64,000 nucleotides of DNA from an uncultured Pseudodesulfovibrio sp. Its GTDB lineage: Bacteria; Desulfobacterota; Desulfovibrionia; Desulfovibrionales; Desulfovibrionaceae. Position numbers and translations under genes: made by a program. Below are positions 36,213 to 44,588 of this stretch, piece by piece; the first letter of the stretch is position 1; each line of letters opens with the position of its first letter. The DNA lies in contig NZ_OY776488.1 in assembly GCF_963675635.1 (NCBI RefSeq), positions 909,740 through 973,739 of the forward strand, read 5' to 3'. The notes under the pieces were generated by a model, which was given only the letters and a program-made list of their open reading frames with translations, had not been told where the DNA came from and searched no databases.

Positions 36213-38138
36213 ATGAAAATTAATCTTGGACTTGGCCAACGTTTGGTACTTCTTGTGAGCTCTGTTGTTCTAGCGCTTCTTCTCGTGACTTTTTTTGCAG
36301 TCAATCAAGGAACCCAAAGCCTGACGCTCGCGGTCGTTGAAACCACATTGTCGCAAAACAGTGTGTCCATTGCTACATCATTGGACAACTGGGTCGCAGA
36401 TCATATCAAATTTCTTCAGTTAATGGCTGACGATGAGGCTTTTATCGAAGCGGTTGCAGGTGGAGACTTCGAAGCTGCAACCAAACTGGCTGTAGGAGCC
36501 AAGACTCGTGATGCAACCATTGAATCATTTTTTGCGCATAACGCAGACGGAATATCCGTAGTTACAACCAACACTGGCGGGCGTGGTAAGAATTACAAAT
36601 CAAAAGGGTATTACAAGTCGATAATGGAGCAAGGGAAGCCGTATTATATCTCTCCGGTTACTATTTCACCTGTTTCCCAACAACCCCGTCTTGCCATAGC
36701 CGTTCCCATCAAGAAAAACGGGAATGCAATTGGCTACGTAGGCGTCTCAGTCAAGGCTTCTGCTTTTACAGATACCTATATCAATCCGATAAAAGTCGGC
36801 AGTAAAGGATACTGCTATGTTGTTGATTCACAGGGAGTCATGTTGGCACATCCCGACAAGGAACGCATTCTAACGGACAGATCCAGCGCTTCGTATATCA
36901 AATACGCTCTAAAAGAGAAAAACGGATTTCTGGAATACAAGTTTGACGGCGCGATTAAATATATGGCTTTTCATATGGTCCCGTCCACAGGCTGGATCGT
37001 CGCTCTTTCCGCAGAACAGGATGATCTGATGCAAGAAGCGTATGCTTTGCGAAACCTGTTGCTCATTGTCGGCGTTATAGGGCTTTTCACGACCATTATT
37101 ATTATCTTCTTTACTATTAAAAAAATGGTGACCGTTCCGTTGCAAATAATACAGGAACGGTTTGTCGCTCTCAGCGAAGGCGAACTTGAAGCCCGGATTG
37201 CCGGTAAGTTCTCCGCGGAGCTGGCAGTTCTCAAAGATTCTTTTGTGGCGATGGTCGAGCGACTGCTCACTATTGTCATGAGTGTAAAAACAACGAGCGG
37301 GGCTGTTTCTTCCGGGAGCACAGAGCTTTCCGCAGCAGCTCAAACCCTCTCCGAAGGATCAACGGAACAAGCGGCTGCAGTGGAAGAAGTCTCAGCTTCT
37401 GTTGAGGAAATGACTGCTAATATCAATCAAAATGCTGACAACGCGTTAAAGACAGAAAAATTGGCAGGGAAGGCTGCCGACGACGCCCGAGAAGGTGGCG
37501 AGGCTGTTTCTCAGGCTGTTGAAGCCATGAAGAACATCGCAGAAAAAATTGTCATCATTGAAGAAATTGCCAGGCAGACAAATCTACTTGCCCTGAATGC
37601 GGCTATCGAAGCAGCTCGGGCGGGAGAACACGGCAAGGGGTTTGCCGTTGTTGCTGCCGAAGTTCGTAAACTTGCTGAACGAAGTGGTGGAGCTGCCGCC
37701 GAGATCAGTGAGATATCTGCACAGAGTGTCGAGGTTGCTGAAAAAGCGGGAAGGATGCTGTCTCAACTCGTTCCTGACATTACGGAAACGGCCCAACTCG
37801 TACAGGAAATATCTTCCGCGACAGCAGAACAACACACAGGAGCGGAACAAATCAATATGGCGGTGCAAGAACTGGATAAGGTTATCCAGTCCAACGCGGC
37901 CATGTCCGAGGAAGTCGCATCCAGTGCGAATGAGTTGTCAAATCAGGCCATTGACATGCAGCAGACGATGTCTTTCTTCAAAACCAATTCCTCAAATGAG
38001 ATGTATCAACCTCAGGCGCGCAAGACGTCAGTATCGGTCAAGAAGTCACCGAAACAAGCTCTTCCGCAAACCGCTCCATCATCCGGTAACGGTGTTGATC
38101 TCAGCATGGACGATGAGGACGATTTTGAACGATTCTAG
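36213..38138 (+). CDS. methyl-accepting chemotaxis protein with dCache-type sensor
   Basis: A 641-residue chemoreceptor. An N-terminal membrane helix (about 10-30) leads into a periplasmic Cache-type ligand domain with [12 protein letters not shown] and [11 protein letters not shown] second membrane helix (about 280-305), a HAMP region and a cytoplasmic signalling domain with the tip [19 protein letters not shown] follow. A perfect AAAGGAGG lies 6 bp before ATG 36213, so an in-frame ATG at 36183 is rejected. It follows two haem proteins; ligand unknown. Confidence 0.92.
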   Translation: MKINLGLGQRLVLLVSSVVLALLLVTFFAVNQGTQSLTLAVVETTLSQNSVSIATSLDNWVADHIKFLQLMADDEAFIEAVAGGDFEAATKLAVGAKTRDATIESFFAHNADGISVVTTNTGGRGKNYKSKGYYKSIMEQGKPYYISPVTISPVSQQPRLAIAVPIKKNGNAIGYVGVSVKASAFTDTYINPIKVGSKGYCYVVDSQGVMLAHPDKERILTDRSSASYIKYALKEKNGFLEYKFDGAIKYMAFHMVPSTGWIVALSAEQDDLMQEAYALRNLLLIVGVIGLFTTIIIIFFTIKKMVTVPLQIIQERFVALSEGELEARIAGKFSAELAVLKDSFVAMVERLLTIVMSVKTTSGAVSSGSTELSAAAQTLSEGSTEQAAAVEEVSASVEEMTANINQNADNALKTEKLAGKAADDAREGGEAVSQAVEAMKNIAEKIVIIEEIARQTNLLALNAAIEAARAGEHGKGFAVVAAEVRKLAERSGGAAAEISEISAQSVEVAEKAGRMLSQLVPDITETAQLVQEISSATAEQHTGAEQINMAVQELDKVIQSNAAMSEEVASSANELSNQAIDMQQTMSFFKTNSSNEMYQPQARKTSVSVKKSPKQALPQTAPSSGNGVDLSMDDEDDFERF

Positions 38139-38167
38139 ATGATTTTAAAACAAGATGACTTGGAAGC

Positions 38168-38198
38168 AGGGGGGCCATAAAATGGTCCCCCTTTTCTT
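38168..38198 (+). terminator. terminator after the chemoreceptor
   Basis: GGGGGGCC / GGTCCCCC hairpin with one bulge and a 7-base loop, then TTTTCTT. Confidence 0.75.
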
Positions 38199-38652
38199 AG
38201 GTGTTAAGAGCTTCAATCACTTGGTTGATATTCGGAATGTCTGCCATGCTGTTTCCATAATAAACGAACTTTAAAACACCTTCTTTATTAATCAGCATCT
38301 GTGCCGGCATTCTGCCAAGTCGAAGAATTTTTACTTCCTGACCATAGAGAGTCAGCACCTCATGGCTTGGGTCTGGAAGGCCCACAAATGGAATTTTTCC
38401 TTTATCCCAATATGCTTTGAATGCTGAAGGCTTTTCCGGTCCAACGACAATGACTTCGATATCCTGTGCTTCAAGCTGCTTGTATTCTTGACGCAACTGC
38501 GTCATGTGCTGTCGACAGAAAGGTCATAAAAAGCTTCTATTAAAGACGAGGAGTACATGTTTTCTAGCTGTGTAGTCAGATAATGATACAGCATGACCAT
38601 TCATGTCATTCAGGGTGAAATCCGGTGCCTGCGTATTGACGTGTATCTGCAT
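38197..38652 (-). CDS. peroxiredoxin-like selenoprotein (Sec at in-frame TGA)
   Basis: Read through the in-frame TGA at 38524-38526 this is one 151-residue AhpC/TSA-type thioredoxin-fold protein. Upstream: A-P-D-F-T-L-N-D-M-N-G and V-L-L-V-F-N-R-S-F-L. The TGA then falls at residue 43 in the context U-P-F-C, where relatives have C-P-F-C. Downstream: R-Q-H-M-T-Q-L-R-Q-E-Y and the rest of the fold. No frame shift is needed. A SECIS-like hairpin lies at 38489-38504. It probably reduces peroxides or acts as a thiol oxidoreductase in the cytoplasm. Conventional gene calling would split it or start at the ATG at 38505. Confidence 0.87.
38489..38504 (-). promoter_or_regulatory. SECIS-like hairpin for the peroxiredoxin-like selenoprotein
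   Basis: In coding sense UGACGC-AGUU-GCGUCA: 6-bp perfect stem, 4-base loop with G in second position. The loop begins 25 bases after the UGA. This fits the bacterial SECIS rule of a small loop with an early G, roughly 16-37 bases past the UGA. Confidence 0.72.
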
Positions 38653-38953
38653 GTTGTGACTTCTGTCCTTATATTTTCCCCACGAGAAAAACCTTTGGCT
38701 TTTGACGCGTGACACAGTATCTTCGCCGTGGCCTAAGACTGTTTTTCGAGTGATTCTATTTTGAATGAACAATGAGAAGTATGCAAATCTGTCAGAAAGT
38801 CCATTTTTTGTTACCATGAACATCCTTGACAACGCCTTCAAAATATTTTCATCAAGCACTGCTAATTGACAAATGTTGGTCGGTATAAGGCAATGACGTG
38901 CCTTTGAATCCTCCATTGGGTTAACACTTCCGAACATATATCCAGGTTTTTTT
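38653..38953. other. divergent intergenic region, no gene recognised
   Basis: About 300 bp between the minus-strand selenoprotein and the plus-strand GltD-like gene. It should hold both promoters. An open frame on the minus strand continues the selenoprotein frame upstream across it and into the next gene, but its residues have no recognisable protein character. I see no RNA gene or repeat. Confidence 0.5.
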
Positions 38954-40186
38954 ATGGGAAAGCATATCATTGAAGAGGCGAGTCGCTGTCTGCAATGCAA
39001 GAAGCCTCTGTGCAGCAAGGGATGCCCGATCAGTACTCCTATCAGCGAAGTCATCAAACTCCTGCTCGACGGGAAAACGTATGAAGCGGGTGAATTGTTG
39101 TTCAACAATAATCCACTCTCCGTTGTCTGCTCACTCATTTGTCCGCATGAGAACTTTTGCGAGGGACACTGTATTCTCGGCAAGAAAAGTTCCCCCATCC
39201 AGGTAAGTGACATTGAAAACTACATCTCCCGCTATTATCTAGAACACATGCCTTTAAAGAAGCAGACACATTCCAATAACGGCAAGAAAATAGCCATTGT
39301 CGGTTCCGGGCCGGCCGGAATTACCGTGGCTTTCATTCTTGCTTCCAATGGTTTTGATGTGACTATCTTTGAATCCGAAGACAAGATTGGCGGTGTCCTT
39401 CAATACGGTATTCCTGATTTCCGTTTGCCAAAAAACCTTCTCGTTCAGCTCAAGAAAATGTTGGAACGGCTGGGAGTCAAGATTCGCCCCAACATGGTCA
39501 TCGGTCCAATTATTACGCTCGAAGACCTGCTCCGTGACGGATACAAGGCCATCTTCATAGGAACAGGCGTATGGAGTCCAAAACCGTTGCGCATCAAAGG
39601 CGAAACCTTGGGCAATGTTCACTATGCAATTAATTACCTAAAAAACCCTAATGTATATTCGCTTGGCAGACGGGTGATTGTCATCGGAGCTGGAAACGTT
39701 GCCATGGATGTTGCCCGAACAGCTCGTCGTAAAGGAGCTGAAGAAGTCACTGTCATCTATCGTCGCGGCGAGGAAAACATGTCTGCGACAAAATACGAAT
39801 ATGAGTACGCAAAGATAGATGGCGTCGCATTTAAATTTTATACGGCCCCTCTTGCCATTGAAGATGACGGCATTCGATGTATCACGACCCGGCTTGAGGA
39901 ACAGGACGGTTCAGTCCGCCTTGTCTCGGTAGAAGGGAGTGAACACTTCCGTGAAGCTGACACGGTTTTCATCGCGGCCAGTCAGGCCCCAAGAGACAAC
40001 CTGTCCGGCATTGAGGTGGGGAAAACGGGGCTTATCATCACCAACGAAGATGGGCGTACCACTCGCGAAGGTGTTTTCGCCTCGGGAGATGTCGTTACGG
40101 GCGCAAAAACCGTTGCCGAGGCTGTGAACCTCTCCAAGCGATCAGCCAGGGCTATAATGGATTATGTCGCTACATTGAAAAAGTAA
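38954..40186 (+). CDS. glutamate synthase small-subunit-like NAD(P)-dependent oxidoreductase (orphan)
   Basis: A 410-residue flavoprotein of the GltD/NfnB/PreT group. The N-terminal Cys-rich domain (R-C-L-Q-C-K-K-P-L-C-S-K-G-C-P and I-C-P-H-E-N-F-C-E-G-H-C) binds two 4Fe-4S clusters. The FAD motif I-V-G-S-G-P-A-G-I-T is near residue 114 and the NAD(P) motif V-I-G-A-G-N-V-A-M-D-V-A near 240. No glutamate synthase large subunit or NfnA partner is adjacent. It may pass electrons from NAD(P)H to an unknown acceptor, possibly the neighbouring selenoprotein or Hdr system (speculative). Confidence 0.87.
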   Translation: MGKHIIEEASRCLQCKKPLCSKGCPISTPISEVIKLLLDGKTYEAGELLFNNNPLSVVCSLICPHENFCEGHCILGKKSSPIQVSDIENYISRYYLEHMPLKKQTHSNNGKKIAIVGSGPAGITVAFILASNGFDVTIFESEDKIGGVLQYGIPDFRLPKNLLVQLKKMLERLGVKIRPNMVIGPIITLEDLLRDGYKAIFIGTGVWSPKPLRIKGETLGNVHYAINYLKNPNVYSLGRRVIVIGAGNVAMDVARTARRKGAEEVTVIYRRGEENMSATKYEYEYAKIDGVAFKFYTAPLAIEDDGIRCITTRLEEQDGSVRLVSVEGSEHFREADTVFIAASQAPRDNLSGIEVGKTGLIITNEDGRTTREGVFASGDVVTGAKTVAEAVNLSKRSARAIMDYVATLKK

Positions 40187-40263
40187 TATGAGATTGAATC
40201 TGCTAATAAATACCTGAAATAACGCATTATCTGCTGAATTTTAGGGATTTTTTAGAAATACCA

Positions 40264-41676
40264 TTACGAACCCTCTCTTGATACCCCGTGCCTTTTCATC
40301 AGGGCATAGAGTCGAGCACGAGACAAGCCTGCAATTTTACAAGATCTTTTTATGTTCCCCGAAGTGATTTCAAAAAGTGTCAGAAGATAGTTTTTTTCAA
40401 CTTCATTGTTTTGAAGAGTACGATATTCTTTAAGAGTTGGAAATTCTTCGTGATTGATCGACTGTTTTTGCTGTGCTTCCTGTTTTCCTGCCCCTTTTGC
40501 CATATCTTTTCGGGCTATGTCCGCACGGATGGCACGAGGCAGGTGACGGGGATAGAGGATGGTTTCCTTACCGGCCCTTGAAAGAGCCTGCTCAATAGTA
40601 TTTTGGAGTTCTCTGATATTGCCGGGCCAATCATAACTCATCAACGCATCGAGGAAATCGGGTGAAAACCCTTTGCTTGCCATTTTGAGGCGTTTGGAAT
40701 GGCGTTGAATGAATTTACATGTCAGTTCATTGATATCTTCAGTGATTTCACGAAGCGGGGGAAGCTGCATACGAATGCCCCGCAGTCGATAGAAAAGATC
40801 CTGTCGAAATTCACCGCTTTTAACCATTGCCTCAAGGTTCCGATTGGTTGCGGCCACTAATCGGAAATCACTCCGTATTTCTTTCATTCCACCCACAGGT
40901 CGAAAGCTCCTTCCTTCCAGCACACGCAGGAAAACTTTTTGCAAGGATATTGGAAGTTCTCCCACTTCATCCAGAAAAAGAATGCCGCCGTCCGCCTGCT
41001 TGATAAGGCCGATTGAGTGAGTGTCTGCACTCGTATAGGCTCCTCGTTCGTGCCCAAAAAGCAGATTCTCGGCCAGAGTATCTGGAAGGGCGGCGCAATC
41101 AACTACAACAAATGACTTGCTATTCCGTTCACTGTTTTTATGGATTGCCCGGGCAAAAAGCTCTTTGCCCGTCCCGGTTTCTCCCGTGATAAGAACGTTT
41201 GCATCAGAGCTGGCGGCCTGGGCCAGCGTATCCAGACAGGACTGCAATAGACGACTGTTGCCAATAATGCCGGAGCGACGCAGGGAACACCTGATGCTGC
41301 CGCTGTATCGTTCATCGTGGTATTCTATGACCCGTTTTATGAGAACGAGAAGCCGCTGCATATTCAGCGGTTTGGTGATGTAGTTCCATGCACCATTCTG
41401 GATGGCCAATTCAGCCATGTCCGGATCTCGGCTGCGTGAAATGACAATTACTTCAGGGAAGGATGGGATCTCTCTGATAGTTGCGAGATAGGCCAGACTG
41501 TCTCCGTCTGCCAGATCATCGCCAAGAAGCACAGCCTTGTAGTCTCCAGTGTGTAACAATCCCATAGCACGTGAAAGAGTATCACATTCAGCCGTTGGCA
41601 GATCATGTGTCGCCAGAGATTTGCTCAAGCTCTGGGTAAACGTTCTATCTCCATCAATAATGAGAATCTCGGCCAT
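40264..41676 (-). CDS. sigma-54-dependent activator with degenerate receiver domain
   Basis: A 470-residue NtrC-type regulator. Residues 1-120 form a receiver domain with the acidic pocket D8-G-D10 and the Lys in I-T-K-P-L, but the phosphoacceptor position reads L-L-G-D-D (Gly52) instead of L-L-D. The AAA+ domain has G-E-T-G-T-G-K-E and G-G-I-L-F-L-D-E. The sigma-54 contact loop is G-A-Y-T-S-A rather than G-A-F-T-G-A. A C-terminal Fis-type helix-turn-helix ends the protein. It is divergent from the hdr operon and is the obvious candidate regulator of it. No partner kinase gene is adjacent. Confidence 0.9.
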   Translation of the reverse strand: MAEILIIDGDRTFTQSLSKSLATHDLPTAECDTLSRAMGLLHTGDYKAVLLGDDLADGDSLAYLATIREIPSFPEVIVISRSRDPDMAELAIQNGAWNYITKPLNMQRLLVLIKRVIEYHDERYSGSIRCSLRRSGIIGNSRLLQSCLDTLAQAASSDANVLITGETGTGKELFARAIHKNSERNSKSFVVVDCAALPDTLAENLLFGHERGAYTSADTHSIGLIKQADGGILFLDEVGELPISLQKVFLRVLEGRSFRPVGGMKEIRSDFRLVAATNRNLEAMVKSGEFRQDLFYRLRGIRMQLPPLREITEDINELTCKFIQRHSKRLKMASKGFSPDFLDALMSYDWPGNIRELQNTIEQALSRAGKETILYPRHLPRAIRADIARKDMAKGAGKQEAQQKQSINHEEFPTLKEYRTLQNNEVEKNYLLTLFEITSGNIKRSCKIAGLSRARLYALMKRHGVSREGS

Positions 41677-41813
41677 GACGTAATTCTCCCTCTTCCCACA
41701 AAAAAGACCTCATCAATTTATACCACGATTTATGCGATAATTGTCAAACTCATCTATTCCTTGAAATTGTTGAAAAAATATCGATTGCTCAGTAAGGACT
41801 GAATCAACTGTCC

Positions 41814-41852
41814 TGTCTTTCAAGACAACAATTTATCTCTTGTATACCAAGA
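41814..41852. promoter_or_regulatory. candidate activator-binding palindromes (distal)
   Basis: TGTCTT-TC-AAGACA at 41814-41827 and TCTTG-N5-CAAGA at 41838-41852. The same half-site recurs at 41933-41968. They lie about 200-240 bp before the sigma-54-like promoter, as expected for upstream activating sequences. Assignment to the divergent activator is inferred. Confidence 0.5.
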
Positions 41853-41932
41853 CAATTGAGACTCTCTGAACACTATTGAACAATCAAATTCAGGTTATGT
41901 GTGCAATGAGGCTCTCTTCAGGATTACCAAGT

Positions 41933-41968
41933 GTCTTGTTTCGCAAGATGCATCCTGTGAAACAAGAC
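41933..41968. promoter_or_regulatory. candidate activator-binding palindromes (proximal)
   Basis: A perfect 10-bp inverted repeat GTCTTGTTTC / GAAACAAGAC with a 16-base spacer. Nested in its left part is a second copy of TCTTG-N5-CAAGA (41934-41948), about 90-120 bp upstream of the sigma-54-like promoter. Confidence 0.5.
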
Positions 41969-42055
41969 GATTTTAACCTGATTTTCAGTGAAAGGTCATA
42001 TTGTTTTCAATACCCTCTCTCTCCATCAATCAGGAATATCTATACAACTCAAAAG

Positions 42056-42071
42056 CGGTACGCATCTTGTT
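42056..42071 (+). promoter_or_regulatory. candidate sigma-54 promoter for the hdr operon
   Basis: CGGTACG-CATC-TTGTT resembles TGGCACG-N4-TTGCW: GG and TT with correct spacing, TTGT in place of TTGC at -12. It is located between the palindromes and the operon, with the regulator gene divergent. Confidence 0.45.
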
Positions 42072-42265
42072 CTTAGGGAGCTAATGAGAATCGTCCGGGA
42101 GTAACGCGGATATCCGGGAAAGTGATTTTTCCTTAGATCCAAGCGGAGTTGCCAATAAAGGGGTGACAGGAATCAAATGGTTCGCGGAGCGCGACAGTCT
42201 CATACTCTCCATGTGAATACCCGGGTAAAGAGAAGACAAGGGAATACGGCAAGGAGGTGTCACGA

Positions 42266-42535
42266 ATGCGGCGCAAATGGGATGCACGGAAAAAAGCAAA
42301 GATCGTGTTGGAAGGCCTCATGGGTGGGTGTGTGAACGACTTGTGTCGATCAAACGACCTTCGCCCCGGACAATACTACAAATGGAGAGGGCAATTCCTG
42401 GAACAGTGCCACCAGATCTTTGAAAAGAAACCGAATATGTCGAGTGAATCAGAGTTGGCGGCTGAAAATGAGGAACTCAAGAAATTGGTGGGCGAACTGA
42501 CTTTGGAACTGACCAGCGGAAAGAGCAGTCGGTGA
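42266..42535 (+). CDS. transposase OrfA-like helix-turn-helix protein (IS3-type), first gene of the hdr operon
   Basis: An 89-residue protein matching IS3-family OrfA: a basic K-W-D-A-R-K-K-A-K-I-V-L-E-G-L start, a helix-turn-helix (N-D-L-C-R-S-N-D-L-R-P-G-Q-Y-Y-K-W) and a C-terminal zipper-like E-N-E-E-L-K-K-L-V-G-E-L-T. AGGAGGT lies 7 bp before ATG 42266; a GTG 9 bp upstream is less likely. There is no OrfB integrase and no terminal repeat that I can see; hdrA begins 22 bp later. It could be an insertion-sequence remnant or a domesticated DNA-binding regulator. Confidence 0.78.
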   Translation: MRRKWDARKKAKIVLEGLMGGCVNDLCRSNDLRPGQYYKWRGQFLEQCHQIFEKKPNMSSESELAAENEELKKLVGELTLELTSGKSSR

Positions 42536-42557
42536 CACGTCGAGGACGGGAGGAACC

Positions 42558-44582
42558 ATGGGCAACAAAATCGGAGTGTACATCTGTCATTGCGGTTCGA
42601 ATATCGCGGGCAAGGTCGATTGCGAAGACGTCGCCAAGTATGCCGGAAGACTCAAGGACGTGGCGGTCTCACGAGACTACCAATTCATGTGTTCGGACCC
42701 GGGCCAGGAAATGGTTATCAAGGATATCCGGGAGCATGGTCTCAACCGGGTCGTTGTGGCATCCTGTTCACCTCGCTTGCATGAAAAGACATTTCAAAAG
42801 GCATGTGCCCGAGCCGGGTTGAATCCCTACCTCATGCAGCACGCCTGTATCCGGGAACACTGTTCATGGACAACTGCAGACCCAGTCGAAGCGACAGCCA
42901 AGGCCAAGCATATTGTCGAAGCGGCTGTGGACAGGGTGGGGGATCATGAGAAGCTCTTTTCTCGTGAAGTAAACGTCCTGCCAGATGTCATGGTGGTGGG
43001 TGCCGGTATCGCCGGTATTCAGGCGTCGTTGGATATCGCCAAGTCTGGACACAAGGTTCACTTGGTGGAGAAGAGTCCGTCCATTGGCGGGCATATGGCG
43101 CAATTCGATAAGACGTTTCCAACCTTGGACTGTGCCGCCTGTATATCAACTCCCAAGATGGTCGCCGTCTCACAGGAACCGAACATCAATCTTATGACAT
43201 GGAGTGAAGTCGAGGATGTCTCCGGTTTTGTCGGCAATTATACTGTAACCGTAAAGCATAAGCCTCGGTTCGTTAACGAAGCAATCTGTACAGGCTGCGG
43301 AGCCTGTCTGGAAAAATGTCCGACAAAGGCTTTGAACGAGTTTAATGAAGGGCTTTCCATGCGCAAGGCCATTTACCGAAACTCTCCGCAGGCCGTTCCA
43401 AGTACGCCGGTTATCGACGGCAATATCTGTAAGAAGATTACCAAGGATAAGTGCGGCATTTGTCAGACCATCTGTCCCACAGGAGCGATTGATTATACGA
43501 TGAAAGAGACCCGTGAGATCTTAAATGTCGGCTCAATCGTCCTGGCTACCGGGTATGACGCCATGGACCCGACACCATTACGCGAATACGGTTTCGGACG
43601 TTTCGACAACGTCTATACTGCGCTGCAATTCGAACGACTTAACAATGCGGTCGGCCCCACTGAGGGGAAAATAGTCATGAAAAACGGTGAACCGCCCAAG
43701 AGTGTCGGCATAATCCATTGCGTAGGCAGCCGTGACAAAAACTACCACGAATATTGTTCCCGCACCTGCTGCATGTACGCGTTGAAGTTCGATCATCTTA
43801 TCAAGGACAAGGTTGGTCACGACACCAAGGTGTATAATTTCTACATTGATATGCGTTGCTTCGGTAAAGGATACGAAGAATTTTTCAAACGGGTGCAGGA
43901 AGAGGGTGTGACTTTTATTCGAGGTCGTCCAGCAGAAGTCGTGCAGGAAGACGACAAGCTGGTCATTGTCGGTGAGGACACCTTGCTCGGCATAAACGTA
44001 CGGGTGCCGGTGGACATGGTCGTTCTTTGTACCGCCATGGAAGCGCGGAGTGATACCAATGAAGTGGCACGCATCTTCGGAGTGGCCCAGGGCCAGGATG
44101 GGTTCTTCCTTGAAGAACACCCCAAACTCGGTCCGGTTTCCACCGCTACGGACGGTGTTTTCTTAGCCGGAGCCTGTCAGGGGCCAAAGGATATCCCGGA
44201 TGCCGTGGCTCATGCCTCTGGAGGAGCAGCACAGGCTCTGGCACTTGCTGCCAAGGGGACAGTCTCCATATCTCCGACGACATCGTGGATTGATCCGGAT
44301 GTGTGCATCGGATGCAAGGTGTGCATCAATCTTTGTCCATACTCGGCCATCGAGTTCGATGAGCGGCGAAATGTCTCGGTTATCAACGAAGCCATGTGCA
44401 AGGGCTGTGGGAGCTGTGCAGGGTACTGTCCGAGTGGAGCCGCACAGATCAAACACTTCAACCAGATACAGATATTCAATGAAATTGATGGAATGCTCGG
44501 CATGATGTTCGACCCGATACTTTTCGATGCCGGGGGGAAAAGAGCTGAGGCAGTCTACGACAATCAATCTGGCGAATCCTAG
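42558..44582 (+). CDS. hdrA: heterodisulfide reductase subunit A (HdrA, full-length)
   Basis: A 674-residue iron-sulfur flavoprotein, the usual electron-bifurcating core of Hdr complexes. Residues 1-135 form the N-terminal domain. The FAD motif V-G-A-G-I-A-G-I-Q is at about 147-155, with the conserved L-D-C-A-A-C-I-S-T-P-K-M near 190. A 4Fe-4S motif is at C244-x2-C-x2-C-x3-C, followed by a Cys-rich insert (K-C-G-I-C-Q-T-I-C-P). Two C-terminal ferredoxin motifs end the protein (C-I-G-C-K-V-C-I-N-L-C-P and C-K-G-C-G-S-C-A-G-Y-C-P). Cys is present where some relatives carry Sec. GGGAGG precedes the ATG. Confidence 0.92.
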   Translation: MGNKIGVYICHCGSNIAGKVDCEDVAKYAGRLKDVAVSRDYQFMCSDPGQEMVIKDIREHGLNRVVVASCSPRLHEKTFQKACARAGLNPYLMQHACIREHCSWTTADPVEATAKAKHIVEAAVDRVGDHEKLFSREVNVLPDVMVVGAGIAGIQASLDIAKSGHKVHLVEKSPSIGGHMAQFDKTFPTLDCAACISTPKMVAVSQEPNINLMTWSEVEDVSGFVGNYTVTVKHKPRFVNEAICTGCGACLEKCPTKALNEFNEGLSMRKAIYRNSPQAVPSTPVIDGNICKKITKDKCGICQTICPTGAIDYTMKETREILNVGSIVLATGYDAMDPTPLREYGFGRFDNVYTALQFERLNNAVGPTEGKIVMKNGEPPKSVGIIHCVGSRDKNYHEYCSRTCCMYALKFDHLIKDKVGHDTKVYNFYIDMRCFGKGYEEFFKRVQEEGVTFIRGRPAEVVQEDDKLVIVGEDTLLGINVRVPVDMVVLCTAMEARSDTNEVARIFGVAQGQDGFFLEEHPKLGPVSTATDGVFLAGACQGPKDIPDAVAHASGGAAQALALAAKGTVSISPTTSWIDPDVCIGCKVCINLCPYSAIEFDERRNVSVINEAMCKGCGSCAGYCPSGAAQIKHFNQIQIFNEIDGMLGMMFDPILFDAGGKRAEAVYDNQSGES

Positions 44583-44588
44583 GAGGCA

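Larger units (their letters stand above)
41677..42265. other. regulatory intergenic region between the sigma-54 activator and the hdr operon
   Basis: About 590 bp with no gene. The left half holds AAGAC/CAAGA palindromes (listed separately), the middle a sigma-54-like promoter, and the right part a leader of about 180 bases with small hairpins (for example TCGCG-GAG-CGCGA) and two copies of TCCGGGA at 42094 and 42113. The layout is that of an enhancer-dependent promoter. Confidence 0.55.

Noticed and set aside
38653-39213. Long N-terminal extension of the peroxiredoxin-like frame
   Set aside because: It reaches into the divergent GltD-like gene, and its residues lack any family resemblance. 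The fold starts at the ATG at 38652.
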